Assembly: GCA_030704615.1 (NCBI GenBank)
Contig: CM060733.1
Location: 45,384,001 to 45,448,000, forward strand
Reading direction: 5' to 3'
From: Takakia lepidozioides
Taxonomy: Eukaryota; Streptophyta; Takakiopsida; Takakiales; Takakiaceae
DNA length: 64,000 nucleotides
Part shown: positions 1 through 15,815 of the stretch, piece by piece
Numbering within the stretch: position 1 is the stretch's first letter
Layout of the letters: every line of letters begins with the position of its first letter
Program-made: the position numbers and the translations under genes
Notes under the pieces: model-generated
The model's database searches: none
The model's input: the letters and a program-made list of their open reading frames with translations, nothing else
What the model was told of the DNA's origin: nothing

Positions 1-95
1 CACTTCGTTCTCCATTACTCTTTCCGTTTCTCCTGGGAGATTCGTTTCAGGCACGCTGCTCATCAAAATCGCAAAGAGCTCATCCGGCGTTTATC

Positions 96-1490
96 ATGAG
101 GACAATCAAAGTAATTCTCCTGGCACAGTTCTTGCATGTTGTTTTACAGGCTCAGGAGCAAATATTATTATGCCATGATGTTGAAAATGAGCAGTTGAAC
201 TTGTGCCATGACCTCGGAGATGAGAACAGATCAAGTTTTGAAGCCATGCGAAATGCAGTCATTTTGCATCAATACAGATTGTCATGCATTTATGAACTAC
301 TCATGAGTCGAGAACTAGGAGACTGGGTAAAGGCACAAAACACTACCTGATATTCTCACTTCCTTGTGACACAATATGACAACCAAAGGTGGATTGAGCA
401 CTTCCGCGTGACCAGGGAAGTAGTTGAGCAGATTACGCAAAAAGTGAAACCATTGATTGAGAAACAAAACACAACATACAAAGCAGCAATTCCTGTAGGT
501 ATCAGGGTAGCGTGTTCCTTGTATAAACTTTCTCATGGAGCGGAATATCTCCAATGCAGTGAAATGTTTGCAATTGGAAAATCTTCTGTGAATATGGTGT
601 TACATGAGTTTGTCGAGGCTGTGAATGTGGTCTTTAGAAACCAAATTCGTTGGCCTCAAGGTGATGACTTGCTTCACGTCATGAATGGTTTCAAACAGTT
701 TTGTGGTATGCGTTCCATACATGGTGCTATAGATTGCACGCAGATTCATATACAAAAACCAAGAGGTCCATTCGCCACAGATTATTACTCTTACAAAAGC
801 AAGGCATACAGTATGCAATTGCAGGCCATGGTAGACCATGACAAACGTTTCAGGGATGTGTACGTAGGCATGCTTGGGTCAATGAACGACTCAAGAATTT
901 TGAGGTTGTCCAATCTTTATCAGAAGGCCACGTACGAAGGATTATTCAATCTTGATCGGGGTTCTCAGGACGGCATCCAGCCTTATATCATTGGCGACAA
1001 AGGTTACCCCTTGTTGTCATGGCTCATGATTCCCCATAAGTACAATGCGGCTATGAACCATACGGTTGTGGAAGTGCTATATAACAGACACTTGTGAAGG
1101 GGCAGAAGCGTTGTTGAAAATGCATTCGGTATACTCAAGAAGACATTTCGGGAATTGTTGCACAAAGGCAACCTTAACGTCCACTTTCTTCCCAATGTTG
1201 TAATTTCGAGCTGCATGCTGTATAATCTAATTCTAGATGGTAGGGACGTGGACGTTGATGCTCTAATGCACCAGTTGGAGCAAGAAGCTCAACCTGAGGA
1301 ACTACAAGGTCGACCATAAGGTGCCAGAAGACGCCTACAAGTGAATAATAATATGGTAGATCAAGAAGCATTGTTAAATGAAGTGGAACCCATTCTGGAA
1401 GGCATCGAATTGTTAGGATTAAACCAACGTGAGGCACTGGAAACATTTTTGGGCAACAGACGGCCACGCAGAGATCATGATAATGCTTGA
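96..1490 (+). pseudogene. PIF/Harbinger transposase (DDE_4 nuclease), decayed
   Basis: This is a PIF/Harbinger superfamily DDE nuclease, which cuts and pastes DNA transposons. One reading frame runs from the ATG at 96 to a stop at 1488-1490 and is broken by three in-frame stops: TGA 348-350, TGA 1095-1097 and TAA 1317-1319. The homology runs on across the first two in the same frame. Visible motifs are the N-terminal MSRELGDWVKAQNTT, the first catalytic Asp in HGAIDCTQIHI, the second Asp in GSMNDSRIL, GDKGYPLLSWLMIP, and the catalytic Glu in VVENAFGIL just after the second stop. The first stop lies where relatives have Trp and the second where they have Arg, so both fit single transitions. 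No terminal inverted repeats were recognised. The element needs a partner protein, of which a piece lies at 1733-2050 on the other strand. Family assignment is secure; activity is very unlikely. Confidence 0.85.
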
Positions 1491-1732
1491 ATTGAGCAAC
1501 ATTGAACTACATTTTTTTGAAAATTGAAGTTCACATCATTGTTTGACAGATGAATTGCATGATCTGGGACAAAAGTGGAAGTGCGTAGCTGGACATTTGA
1601 GTAAGCCTGGAATGTAGAATGAGCCTGAATCCAAAAGAATGGAAAGCCACCTAGCTAAATTGCAGAACCCAGTTGAATTGAATTGAAGTGTAGAGCACTG
1701 GAGCTAATCTAGTAACCTTCAGAAATGCGTAG

Positions 1733-2050
1733 CTAAATGGTATTTGTCGCTGGACGTTTTGTTTCATCGTCAGATGATTCGGACAAGTGAACTGCTGGAG
1801 GTATTAATGCTGGATCTTTAATGAATGCGTGACACATCGCAGTACTCAAATTTGCAAGGACACCGATCATCTTGTTGCTCATTTTCCGAGTCTTCTTGTC
1901 TCTGTTCTTCATGCAGTTCAGGTTCTCCTTGAAGGTTTCGACATTCACCTTTGTCCTATTATTATCAATGTCAACCTGGGTAGAATTGATCCGATCGATC
2001 GCATCCAGAAGCACTTTACTATTTTTATCTGTTGCTTCAATGACTGGCAT
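1733..2050 (-). pseudogene. Harbinger partner protein (Myb/SANT-like ORF), C-terminal exon
   Basis: This 105-codon minus-strand frame is charged and helical (AIDRINSTQVDIDNN, then KENLNCMKNRDKKTRKMSNK). It resembles the C-terminal part of the Myb/SANT-like proteins that accompany plant PIF/Harbinger transposases and help bring them to the nucleus and to the element ends. The DNA-binding N-terminus is not seen in this or adjacent frames, so it is either a separate exon that was lost or an undetected one. It lies convergent to, and 240 bp from, the transposase, which is the usual two-gene layout of the superfamily. The call rests on composition, position and recalled family resemblance, so confidence is moderate. 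Confidence 0.5.
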
Positions 2051-2390
2051 AAAACTGAGGTTCGTTTCCTTTTGATCTCGTTGTCAGAAAGAAGACATAA
2101 CAAAATACATAGGGAAGTATAACTTACAAATCGCAAGATAAAATCCTTGGATCCGCTCGTGAGGATAGCTATGAGTCCTCCTCTGAGGATGAGGATGAGG
2201 ATGAGTAGTCCTAGTCCGTGTAGGTCCCAGGGTCAGCCTACTGAACCCTTGTGAGCAAAGCATTTCAACTCATTGCTTATAAATATATTTCCATCTTTCC
2301 ATCTTTCATCTTATTCATGTGTCGCACCTGCCTCACCCTCGATTCATGCTTGCTCAATTGTGTACCTACTAAATCAGAGCAATGGAAGCT
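2051..2390. other. No gene recognised between Harbinger and CACTA remnants
   Basis: Nothing coding is convincing here. The plus strand around 2158-2206 reads as a short acidic Ser/Asp/Glu tail ending at a stop, but it has no upstream context. The stretch probably holds the remaining Harbinger end and flanking DNA. Confidence 0.4.
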
Positions 2391-3144
2391 CTAAGGTCTC
2401 ATAACACCCCAAAACAAAACCAGGGAAAAAACAAAAACCACCCCCAATTCACCCCCAAAATCAACCCCCAATCCCCCCCCCCCCACCACGTTGGCCTTGC
2501 GACGGAAGGGCGTTGCTAAGACCAGCGCCCTTGCGATGGGTTTTTTTGGCGGGGGTCGCAAGCAGCGACGGCCGGGCGTCGCAAGAACCCATGCCGGTAG
2601 CAACGCCTAATCCCCCCTACGACGGGTTTTTTTAGTCCGGGGGTCGCTAGCAACGACGTCGTGGCATTGCTGATCCAAAACTTTGCCTGCGCCATGTGTT
2701 TTTATTTTTTGATTGAAAATCTAGACAGCGACGCCAGCGCGTCGCGGGAACCCACGGCTGAGTGTCGCACCGCCCAACTCTAGTGGCGACGGGTGTTTTT
2801 TCTTTGCCACGCCCAGGAGTCGCTAGCAGCGACGCAACAGCGTCGCTTATCCTACCACCCGGCTTACGCCATGTGTTTTTTGTTTTTATGATGCGACGCT
2901 CGGGCATTTTAGAAAAAAACTTGGTTGCGACGCCGAACCATCGCCCCTCCAATGCCGTCGGCTGGAGGGTAGCGACGGCCGAGCGTCGCTAGCAGGAGGC
3001 CCCTGCCATCGCCATGGACCGCCCGGAAAGCGACATCCGGGCGTCGCTGGAAGGGGGGCGGGGGCTTGCGACCCCCATTCGTCGCATATTTGCGACGCTG
3101 CGGCGTGGCCGGGGCGTCGCAAACCCCCGCCTTTTCCTGTAGTG
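2391..3144. mobile_element. CACTA (En/Spm-type) element, one terminal region
   Basis: The right edge at 3131-3144 reads CTTTTCCTGTAGTG. Its reverse complement starts CACTACAGGAAAAG, the classic terminal inverted repeat start of plant CACTA elements. Inside lie GC-rich subterminal repeats built on GCGACG/CGTCGC (see the separate palindrome entry). A polycytosine run (about 2469-2484) and A/C-rich sequence lie further in. No matching left terminus was found in the window and no transposase is visible, so this is a solo end or a deleted derivative. The left limit is approximate. Confidence 0.7.
2499..3120. repeat. Array of 18-bp GCGACG-N6-CGTCGC palindromes
   Basis: At least seven 18-bp imperfect palindromes with the plan GCGAC(G)-N6-CGTCGC lie at 2499-2516, 2565-2582, 2728-2745, 2829-2846, 2972-2989, 3030-3047 and 3068-3085. 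A longer variant spans 3092-3120. Examples are GCGACGGCCGGGCGTCGC and GCGACGCAACAGCGTCGC. Subterminal repeats of CACTA elements are known binding sites for the element's own proteins, which is the most likely role here. Confidence 0.75.
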
Positions 3145-3149
3145 TAGTG

Positions 3150-5312
3150 TGGAACAAACTCATTCGGCCTAAGCAGGATTTATTAAGAAGCGTTCTTGGA
3201 TAATATCCTGTTGGTTAACGAAGCCCGCATCATGCTCAAGTTTCCAATCAACCCCTGGCCCTTCTCATGCTTGACTTTGAGAAGGCTTTTGATAACATAG
3301 GTTGGGACTATCTCTTTGCTGCAATCGGAAAATGCGGCATTTGTGGAGGATTCTTGACCTGGGTTAAGATCCTGCTTACTTCTTCCACAAGCAAAATCAT
3401 GGTCAATGGGGCCTTATCCAAGCCTTTTCGGCTTTTAGACAGGGCTGCCCCCTCTCCCCTTTTCTGTTCCTTATTGCGGCTGATGGTTTGGGTCACCTTC
3501 TGCAAAGTCATGACCACTTTCTGGGTTAGAGAGTGCCTTGCCCTCCCTCCTACAGTATCAAAACCACGCCATACAGTGCTTCTTATGGACAACAGCTCTG
3601 CTGATAATGTGGTTCGATCTCGATCTTTGGATCCTGGACAACGTTCTGCGAGGCTTCTAGTCTCAAGGTTAACTGGGGAAAATCAGTGGGAATTCTGTCT
3701 AAGCTGGCGGCTGATGCCTCTTCTTCGCACTGCCCGCCCTGGGGTCAGAATTTCAATTTGAAATGGTTGCAGGTCGGAGAATCTCATGTTCTTTTAGGGC
3801 GCCAGATTGGCCATGATTTGAGTGACTCCAACAGATGTGAAGCCTTTTTTGTTAAGCTTAAGAGGAAGTTTGCGTACTGGAGCTCGCTGCATCTCTCCAT
3901 TGTGGGAAGGGCGCTGATTGCAAACCAGGTCCTGCTAGCTTCATCCTGGTTCTCCTCTTCAGTTTGGTCTCCTGGAGCATCGACTATCAAGAAAATCAAA
4001 TCGTTGACTCGTAACTTCATTTGGGGGGCTTCTGAGACTAGACCAAACAGACGGGCTCTGGTGAGCTGGGCACAGATCACCCAAAAGAAGAAGTTCGGGG
4101 GTCTCGACATTTTGGACCCAGATTTGTGTCCTCCAGGCCCCTGCTACTTCTTCAGTTTGATCCCGGCGAATGGAGCTGGAAAGATAAAAAGCGCAACTCT
4201 TTTTTTAATTACACCGTGAAGCTAGGAGCATCCCTTCTTAAGCCTGCACTGACCTTGGACTCGAAATGGTCTGCGAAGTGATCTCACCTTCCAGACAGCC
4301 CCTCTTCATGGGCTATGGAAAGATGTTTGGAGAAATGACGGATCCTCGACAATCGGTGGCTTCTTATGGAAATTTGTTAATAGGATACTGCCCGTCTCTG
4401 CTAATTTCCAGATGGTCTGTTCATTCTGTCACCCGCAGGTGCAGGAAACAATTGAGCACTGCCTATGTACCTGCCCCCTGGCTACGGCCGTGTGGTTCAA
4501 AGTTATTCCTTCTACAGCACCTGGAAAGCACTTGCTGCTCCCTTTCCCTCTGTTCTCTTTTTGAACTTCTCTCTTGGGCAAATCTGGTCTAACTGACCAG
4601 TGTGGTCAGCTCTTCGAGCTCATACGCTGTGGCAGATCTGGAAGGCCAGATGTGCGCGTATCTTTGCAGGGAAACCAAGCAGTGCTAGAGTGGTTTTGAG
4701 CTTGATTCACTCAGAATTGTTGTCTGAGGCCCGAAAGGCTTGGTGGGTGTTGAGGGAAGCTGTTTGCAGGTGCAACAACAGAAGGGGGAGACAATTGCTC
4801 GCTCAGTTTGACTCCACTTGGGGGCAGGGAGCTCTCCTCTGCTTTCGAGATTCGTCAACGTCGGGAATTCATTGGAACGACGCCATCCCTCCAGGCTGGG
4901 AGCTCATTCAGTAATCTTTCCCCAGCAGGGGGTGATGAACCGGAAGTGAATTGGCGTCACCAGCGATCTCTTAGGAAGACTAGATCAAGAACTCATCTTT
5001 CCTTCCAGCCTTACAAATCTAAGCGCGGTAGCTGCTAGTTCAGATGCAGTCACCCTTGCAGGCTCTTAGTGTACCTGTTTTTTGGGCCTCTTGGTTGCCT
5101 CGTAGTTTATGTACCCTCTCGGTACCCCCTTTTCTCTTCAGACTTCTTGTTTTGATCACGAAGCATAGCCATCCTGGTTTAGCCTCTATGGCACTTATGG
5201 CAGAGGTTATTTTTTCCTCTATGTTCTCCTCGGGATATTTACATCCCTCACATTTATAAAGATCTGAGGCCAAAACAAAAAATAAAAATAAATAAAAATA
5301 AAAATAAAATAT
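3150..5312 (+). mobile_element. L1-type LINE, 5'-truncated and frameshifted
   Basis: This is the reverse-transcriptase part of a plant non-LTR retrotransposon. Fragments in order: an RT block with LDFEKAFDNIGWDYLF from 3267; the RQGCPLSPFLFLIAADGLG block in a shifted frame near 3435-3490; the RT thumb/connection region with KFAYWSSLHLSIVGRALI and RNFIWGASETRP at 3686-4120; and a zf-RVT-like C-terminal region with CSFCHPQVQETIEHCLC near 4417-4470, on to about 4914. At least four frame changes or stops interrupt it. The 3' end is a mixed A-rich tail at 5274-5312 (AAAATAAAAATAAAA), which marks the end of the insertion. The 5' end is lost and the body starts right beside the CACTA terminus. No endonuclease domain is present. 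Confidence 0.85.
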
Positions 5313-5865
5313 TAAACGGATGGAAACTACGAAACTACCTAAGTAAGGAACTGAAAATAGACAAAAGAAAATAAAACCAGAATATAGAAGAGGCCGAATT
5401 ATGATAGAGTGCATGGGAAAAAAGAAAAAGAAAAAAGAAAAAGAGAGTGCATGGAACTTATCTGAGTGCTGCCAAAAATGGGGGCGTGACCAAAGTTAGG
5501 GCTGGAAGTAAGGGCGACACGTGGCGGAGCGCATATTCTGCGGCAGAATGGGACTAGGTCCGGAGCTTTGCAAGTCTTGCTACGTCTGTGTATTATCATG
5601 CGCGTGTGTTGTTGTTATTATTTGCATGTGTGAGGCACGGCAGTGTCGTTATTGCTCAAGAGAATTTGTTTTGGTGGCGTCGGATTTGAGAATGAGGCCT
5701 GCATTGGAGTCGCGATGTTAGGGAGAATGCGCAAGAAGGAGGGGATTTGAGGTGTTGGATATGCTAGAGAAAAGCGGAAGGGATTTGGAGCAGATTTGAG
5801 AAGCGGAGGAGATCGGGATCAGGAGGGAGGTTTTGATTGGCAATTGTGGACTTGGGGGTTGAAGT
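5313..5865. other. 5' flank of the epimerase gene
   Basis: No ORF is supported here. A purine-rich run of A and G (about 5418-5447) is followed by ordinary sequence. It should hold the promoter and 5' UTR of the downstream epimerase gene, but no TATA box or other element could be assigned. Confidence 0.4.
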
Positions 5866-10870
<5,005 letters not shown>

Positions 10871-11123
10871 TGGCTTCTCAATTGAAAATCTTTGCTGTCT
10901 GTAGTTAATACGTCCAACCGATTTGTTGCTGCCCTCTTTATTGTGCAGTGAATATACATTTTTGGTGCAACTATTGAACCCATCCATTTCTTGAACAACG
11001 TCCCATCATGTAGTCATCGCTCTTCCGTGTTTGTAGATGGAAGGTGGTGAGCATTATAGGCGGTCTTGTTCTTCTGACCATAGAAGGTTAGTTGAAAGTA
11101 AAAGAGATAGGGAGGACAGATAG

Positions 11124-11508
11124 TATTGAAAATACTGATTTCACTGCGCTGTTTACAGAGTAGCCAGTAAGTTATGAAGAAGCTATCCAACACTATTGAA
11201 ACACTAAGAAGTACGCGGCTTATCAATCTACAAGGCAATCCATGGAATCAATGATGCTCACGCATTTGCAAGTTTTTACTTACCACCCTATAAACATACA
11301 TAAAAACTAACTGAGTACGATCGTCTGCCACCAAAAAAAATACATGTGCTACTAAGTGCGGGAGATCCAACTAGCTAGAGATTCAAAATGTGACTGACTG
11401 GCATTTGTGATTGTGACTGCTCGGTGGACTGCCACCTATTTGCTGACTATGACTATTCGACCAACATGGTCTAGATGTCAAGGAAGGACTGGATCTTCGA
11501 TTTCAACA
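11124..11508 (-). repeat. copia 3' LTR
   Basis: It starts TATTGAAAATACTG and ends GATTTCAACA in plus orientation, and is repeated at 15816-16208. Compared with the other copy it lacks about 9 bp after TTTCACTGC and has a handful of substitutions, so the insertion is fairly young. Confidence 0.9.
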
Positions 11509-13073
11509 CTCCCACTCAGTCCGACATTGTATGCATGCTTCAAAGATCGCTTGCACAGAGATTGCTTGCTGGGGAATGCAACCCAAGCATGGAGCGAAAA
11601 CGAAGGAACTTGTCTGGACCAAGAGCCTTCGTAAAAAATATCGGCAATCTGATCGTTCGTGTGAACATATTGAATGTCAATTTCTCCCTTCGCCTGGTTC
11701 TTGCGAATGACATGGTACTGAACGTCTATGTACTTTGTTCGACGATGGTACTCTGGATTGTGAACCAGTCTGATGCAACTCTGGTTATCGATGTGAAGTG
11801 GGGTGGGTGTCTTCTGTGAATGTCCAATGGAGTCCATGAGTCTCCGTAACCAAATAATCTCCCTCATAGCCATGTGAACCGCAACATACTCCGATTCAGT
11901 TGTCGATCCAGCAGTACACGCTTGTTTCCGACTGCTCCAAACAATTGCTCTTTGGTTCAACATAATGATATCTCCGGATTTGGATTTTCTATCATCTATG
12001 TCACCAACATAATCTACGTCGCAAAATCCTGTGAGCAGATTTGTGTCTTGCTTCCCATTGTAGGTCAGAACAAAATGAGATGTTCCCTTCAAGTATTTCA
12101 TGATCCGTCTCACAGCGTTGCAGTGCACAGGACTGTGTCTTGATGCGTATTTCGCCATTGTACTCACTGCATATGAGATGTCAGGACGACTCCCGATGCT
12201 TGCAAACATCAAGCTTCCAACCATTTCCTGATATGGAAATTGGTAATCCATGATGTTTTCCTTTTTTTCTTTCTCTGAGTCACCCGAAAGATAGTAGAAA
12301 CTCATTTGAGTATTAGGGTCAGCAGGAGTAGTCACTGCCATTGCATTTTCGAAACCATACTTCGTGATCATCTTCTCAATGTAGACTTGCTGATCGATTG
12401 AAATAGTCCTGAGTTGCCGATCTATTCGCAAACCAACATAAGAGTCTGTCTCTCCCACTTTGGTTTCAAATTCCTTGCCCATGTATTCAAACATGTTGTC
12501 AAGCCTTGCTGACTCAACGCAACAGGCCAGTCCATCATCCACGAAAAGAGATGTGATGATTTTGGGCTTCTCCTTACTGTAGTAAATGCAAGGATCTGCC
12601 GCACTTGGTACCAAATTGTTCCTAAGCATAAAATTGTCAAACTTCGCATTCCAAACTCGTGAAGCCTGCTTCAGTCCATACAGACATTTTTTCAAACTGC
12701 ATACCATGTGCTCTGTGCATGGTGCTATGAAGCCCGACGGCTGGATCATGTAGATCTCTTCTTCGAGTTTTCCATAGAGAAACGCGGTTTTAATATCAAA
12801 TTGCATGATATTCATATCCTCAGATGCTGCAATGGCAAGAATGGTGCGAATGGAGTCATATTTGGCGACAGGAGAAAATGTTTCTGCATAGTCAATACCA
12901 TACTGCTGTGAGAATCCCTTGGCAACTAATCGTGCCTTGTATTTCTCAACTGTTAGATCTGATTTTGTTTTTAGTTTGAAAACCCATTTACATTGCACTG
13001 CTTTACAATCACGAGGTAGTTCTGTAAGCAACCATGTCTCGTTTTGAGTGAGAGAGTTGAATTCCTCGTCCAT
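11478..13073 (-). pseudogene. copia reverse transcriptase and RNase H
   Basis: The 531-codon frame covers RT and RNase H. RT motifs: CKWVFKLKTKSDL, FDIKTAFLYGKLEEEIYM, KCLYGLKQASRVW and the catalytic SLFVDDGLACC (FVDD form of YVDD). RNase H/connection: TGFCDVDYVGDIDDRKSKSG, AGSTTESEYVA and HIDNQSC. Near the C-terminus, after QIADIF, a one-base insertion sends the frame through the 3' LTR, so the last 50 or so residues are not native; the native ending is in another frame around 11560-11630. The RT core itself is open. Confidence 0.9.
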
Positions 13074-13877
13074 CGCTTGCTGCCATTCGACTCTCTGTTC
13101 TGAGTTGATTGCAGTTCAATAATCATGGGGCTCTTCCAATGAACTCGCTACTCCACCAAAAGACTGCACCTCGGCAAAATAAGCCCAGTCACCATACCTC
13201 GTTGGTGCTTGCCGTGATCGAGTTTCGTATCATGTCATTTGCCCATATGGTTTTTCCACACATCCATCAAGGACCACTTCAAGCTGAATTCCCACTGGTT
13301 CATATACCGCTTGCTCATTATTTCGTCCTTCTTGAGCTCCCATCAATTCTTCTGTTGCCTCAATTGTATCCACTGTTCCCTGCATTGCTCCCACTGGTTC
13401 AGGTACTTCCACTGAGTCCTCAAGATCATCATACAGATCCATGATGGAGACTCCACTTTGAGTTTGCAATGACTGTATTGTAGAGGTGTATGATCTCTCA
13501 TCAAACACAACATCTCGGCTGATTATCACCTTCTTAGTGTTATTGTGCCAGAGCCGATATGCTTTGCTCTCGGTGCAATATCCTATGAATGCACATTTCT
13601 TGCACTTAGGATCAAGTTTGGATCTCATCTGCTTTGGAATGTGAGAATAGGCATCTGATCCAAAAATCTTGAAATGAACAACAGATGGTCTTGCGCCTGA
13701 CCATGCTTCGATTGGTGTCTTCCCATCCAGTAATCGTGTTCCTGTTCTATTCAGGATGTAAGGATGTAAGCACTCGTTAGTACCGCCTCTGCCCAGAATT
13801 CCAGGCCAATATTGCTTGTATGCAACATACTCCTTATTGACTCCATGATGGTTCTATTTTCTCTCTCGGCAACACCG
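13074..13877 (-). pseudogene. copia integrase C-terminal region, frameshifted
   Basis: The core continues after the shift as HNGVAERENRTIMESIR and reaches the conserved FGSDAYSHIPKQMRSKLDPK block near 13630-13670. The frame 13230-13628 then carries CAFIGYCTESKAYRLW and VIISRDVVFDERS, typical of the copia integrase tail, before an acidic linker to RT. At least one more frame break separates it from RT at 13073. Confidence 0.8.
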
Positions 13878-15254
13878 TTATGCTCCGGGTGTATAAGGAG
13901 CTGTCAGCTCATGGCGGATTCCCTCTTTCTCACAAAGCTCTTTAAAAGCTAAACTCATAAACTCTCCCCCTCGGTCACTGCGAACTATCTTGACATTGTT
14001 CTTTGTTTCTTGTTGTGTCTGCCTAAGGACCTTACGAAAGTGCTCTATGACTTCAGACTTCTTCTTCATGCAGAATACCATTCTGTACCCTGAGAAATCA
14101 TCTTTGAAAACTACATAATACCTTGACCCTCCGATGGAATCTATTTTCATCGGTCCACACACATCCGTGTGTAAGAGATCTCCAGCTTTCTCAGCTTTTA
14201 CTCTCTCATCATTGACAGGAAAGCTCTGTCTATGGCTCTTGCCATAGGCACATCCTTCATAGAAGGTAGATACCTCACTCAAATTGCCTATTTTCAGACC
14301 TTCTACACTTTGTGATGCCTCCATTTTCTTGATCATAGCATGATTTAGATGTCCCAAATGACAATGCCAGAGATGTAGATTGCTAGGGTTTGACTCACTC
14401 AAGAAAGCGATGCTCTCATTTTTGCCACTTAACAATCCCTTGTCGATACTCTTAGGTATAATGACCTTCAACTGCAGCTTATACAGTTTCCCTTCACGCA
14501 AACCTACCATCACAATTCTTCCTCGTCCCTCATTGCAAATTAATTTGCAACTCTCTTTGTTATAGATAGTGACAATTCCTTTGTCTGCTGCCTGTCCGAT
14601 TGAGAATAGATTCTTTTTCAACTTAGGGACATACAAAGCCTTTGTAATCACTCCTATCTCCCACCTGTCTCCAACAAGACTCAGAATCTCGATATCCCCA
14701 ACTCCCTCAACCCACACAGACTCATTGTTAGCGACCACGACAGGCCACTTCCCCTTAGCTATTGGTTCCAAATTCTTGAACCACTCTCTCTTATCGGTCA
14801 TGTGCTCACTTGGACCGCCATCAGCATACCAACAGTTACTCTCAGCCATGGTAACTCTAGAAGATTGAGCCCCGTGAACAGTGTATGCAGTGCTAATATT
14901 GACCTCTGGAGACATACTCTCCACTTGATTTGCTTGACTTGTCTCTGCTGCCTTCTTATCAGGACACTCGCGCTCCCAGTGTCCTCTTCTTCCGCAACCA
15001 TTGCAATGAGTTCGTTTCTTCAATTCCTCGATTCTCCTTCTCTTTTCCTGACGTTCAGCATACGTCAATCTTGGCTTACCATCACCGCTTCCGCTGCTAT
15101 TCATATTACCTGGCTGACCAACAAAAAATGCCTTATCTCTAGCTTCATCAAATGCTCCTCGTTCTTTATTCAGGGTTTCTTCTTTTAGCAGTCTTACGGT
15201 AAGTTTCTCGATTGTCTGCTCATCCTTCGGAACACTGTCCCACGCTGAGATCAC
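13878..15254 (-). pseudogene. copia Gag C-terminus, protease and integrase
   Basis: Continuous frame of 458 codons. Order: Gag helix (AWDSVPKDEQTIEKLTVRLL), CCHC knuckle CNGCGRRGHWERECP at about residues 83-97, protease site CWYADGGPSEHMT (Asp-Gly-Gly where copia has Asp-Ser-Gly), integrase zinc region LWHCHLGHLN with FYEGCAYGK, then the catalytic core with LLHTDVCGPM, FKDDFSGY and RSDRGGEFMS. In the zinc region the first Cys of the usual CxxC is Tyr, and in the protease the Ser is Gly, so both would be impaired. The frame opens on a GTG only because a TGA lies upstream; it is not a true start. It ends by a one-base frameshift in TAPYTP, after which the integrase continues in another frame. 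Confidence 0.87.
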
Positions 15255-15302
15255 GTGTCAGTATGAAAGAGGTAAATTGCAAATAATCTTGGTGATTACT
15301 GT

Positions 15303-15785
15303 TCAATCTGTTGTGGCCTCCCCAAGATCGTTAAGCTGGCAGACCATGGACTCTATGGTGCTAATGTGTTCAACTACATCATCACCATCACTCATCTTGT
15401 ATTCAAAAAAATTCTGCTGTAGCATATGGATATTTTCGCTTACGCACTGCTCATGAGTGGTGATGAGACGACTCCACATCTCTGCCGATGTCTTGCATGC
15501 AATGAGTTGCTGCATGCGCTTCTTGTCTACCGACCTGCAGATATACAAAGAAGCACAATTATCCTTGTCATCCCACTCATCCTGATCCAAAGCTTCTTCT
15601 CTCAATTCTATTCTCTCAACAACACGTAAAAGCTTATTTGCTCGGAATAGCACTTGCATCTGGAACTTCCATAGTTGGAAGTTATCTCCCGTGAACTTCT
15701 CAATATTCGTCATGTTCTTAGAATCTGTCTTCACTGACGCCATTTCTTCTATCACCCTTACTTCTACAGAAAGAAAACCTCTCAC
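15303..15785 (-). pseudogene. copia Gag, N-terminal part
   Basis: This is the Gag of the copia element (UBN2/retrotran_gag type): KFTGDNFQLWKFQMQVLF near the start, then KTSAEMWSRLITTHEQ and a C-terminal helix. An earlier in-frame Met (MASVKTDSKNMTNIEKF) is the likelier start, at about residue 15 of the open frame. The frame closes at a TGA (15303-15305). Homology continues in the same frame to a second TGA just before 15254, then into the zinc-knuckle region, so Gag and Pol were one polyprotein frame now cut twice. Confidence 0.85.
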
Positions 15786-15801
15786 ACAGCATTAAGCGAT
15801 T

Positions 15802-15815
15802 GTGGGCCCATAACC
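15802..15815 (-). promoter_or_regulatory. copia primer-binding site matching the anticodon arm of initiator tRNA-Met
   Basis: Immediately next to the 5' LTR the plus strand reads GTGGGCCCATAACC, that is GGTTATGGGCCCAC on the element strand. As I recall plant initiator tRNA-Met, this 14-mer is complementary to its anticodon stem-loop and not to its 3' end. That is the half-tRNA priming known from Drosophila copia. Confidence 0.75.

Noticed and set aside
2158-2206. Short acidic plus-strand tail (EDSYESSSEDEDEDE then stop)
   Set aside because: No upstream coding context in the same frame; a GAGGAT simple repeat explains it.
15250-15310. TGA codons between copia gag and pol as programmed read-through
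   Set aside because: Two TGAs within about 55 bp plus further frameshifts in the same element make plain decay more likely.
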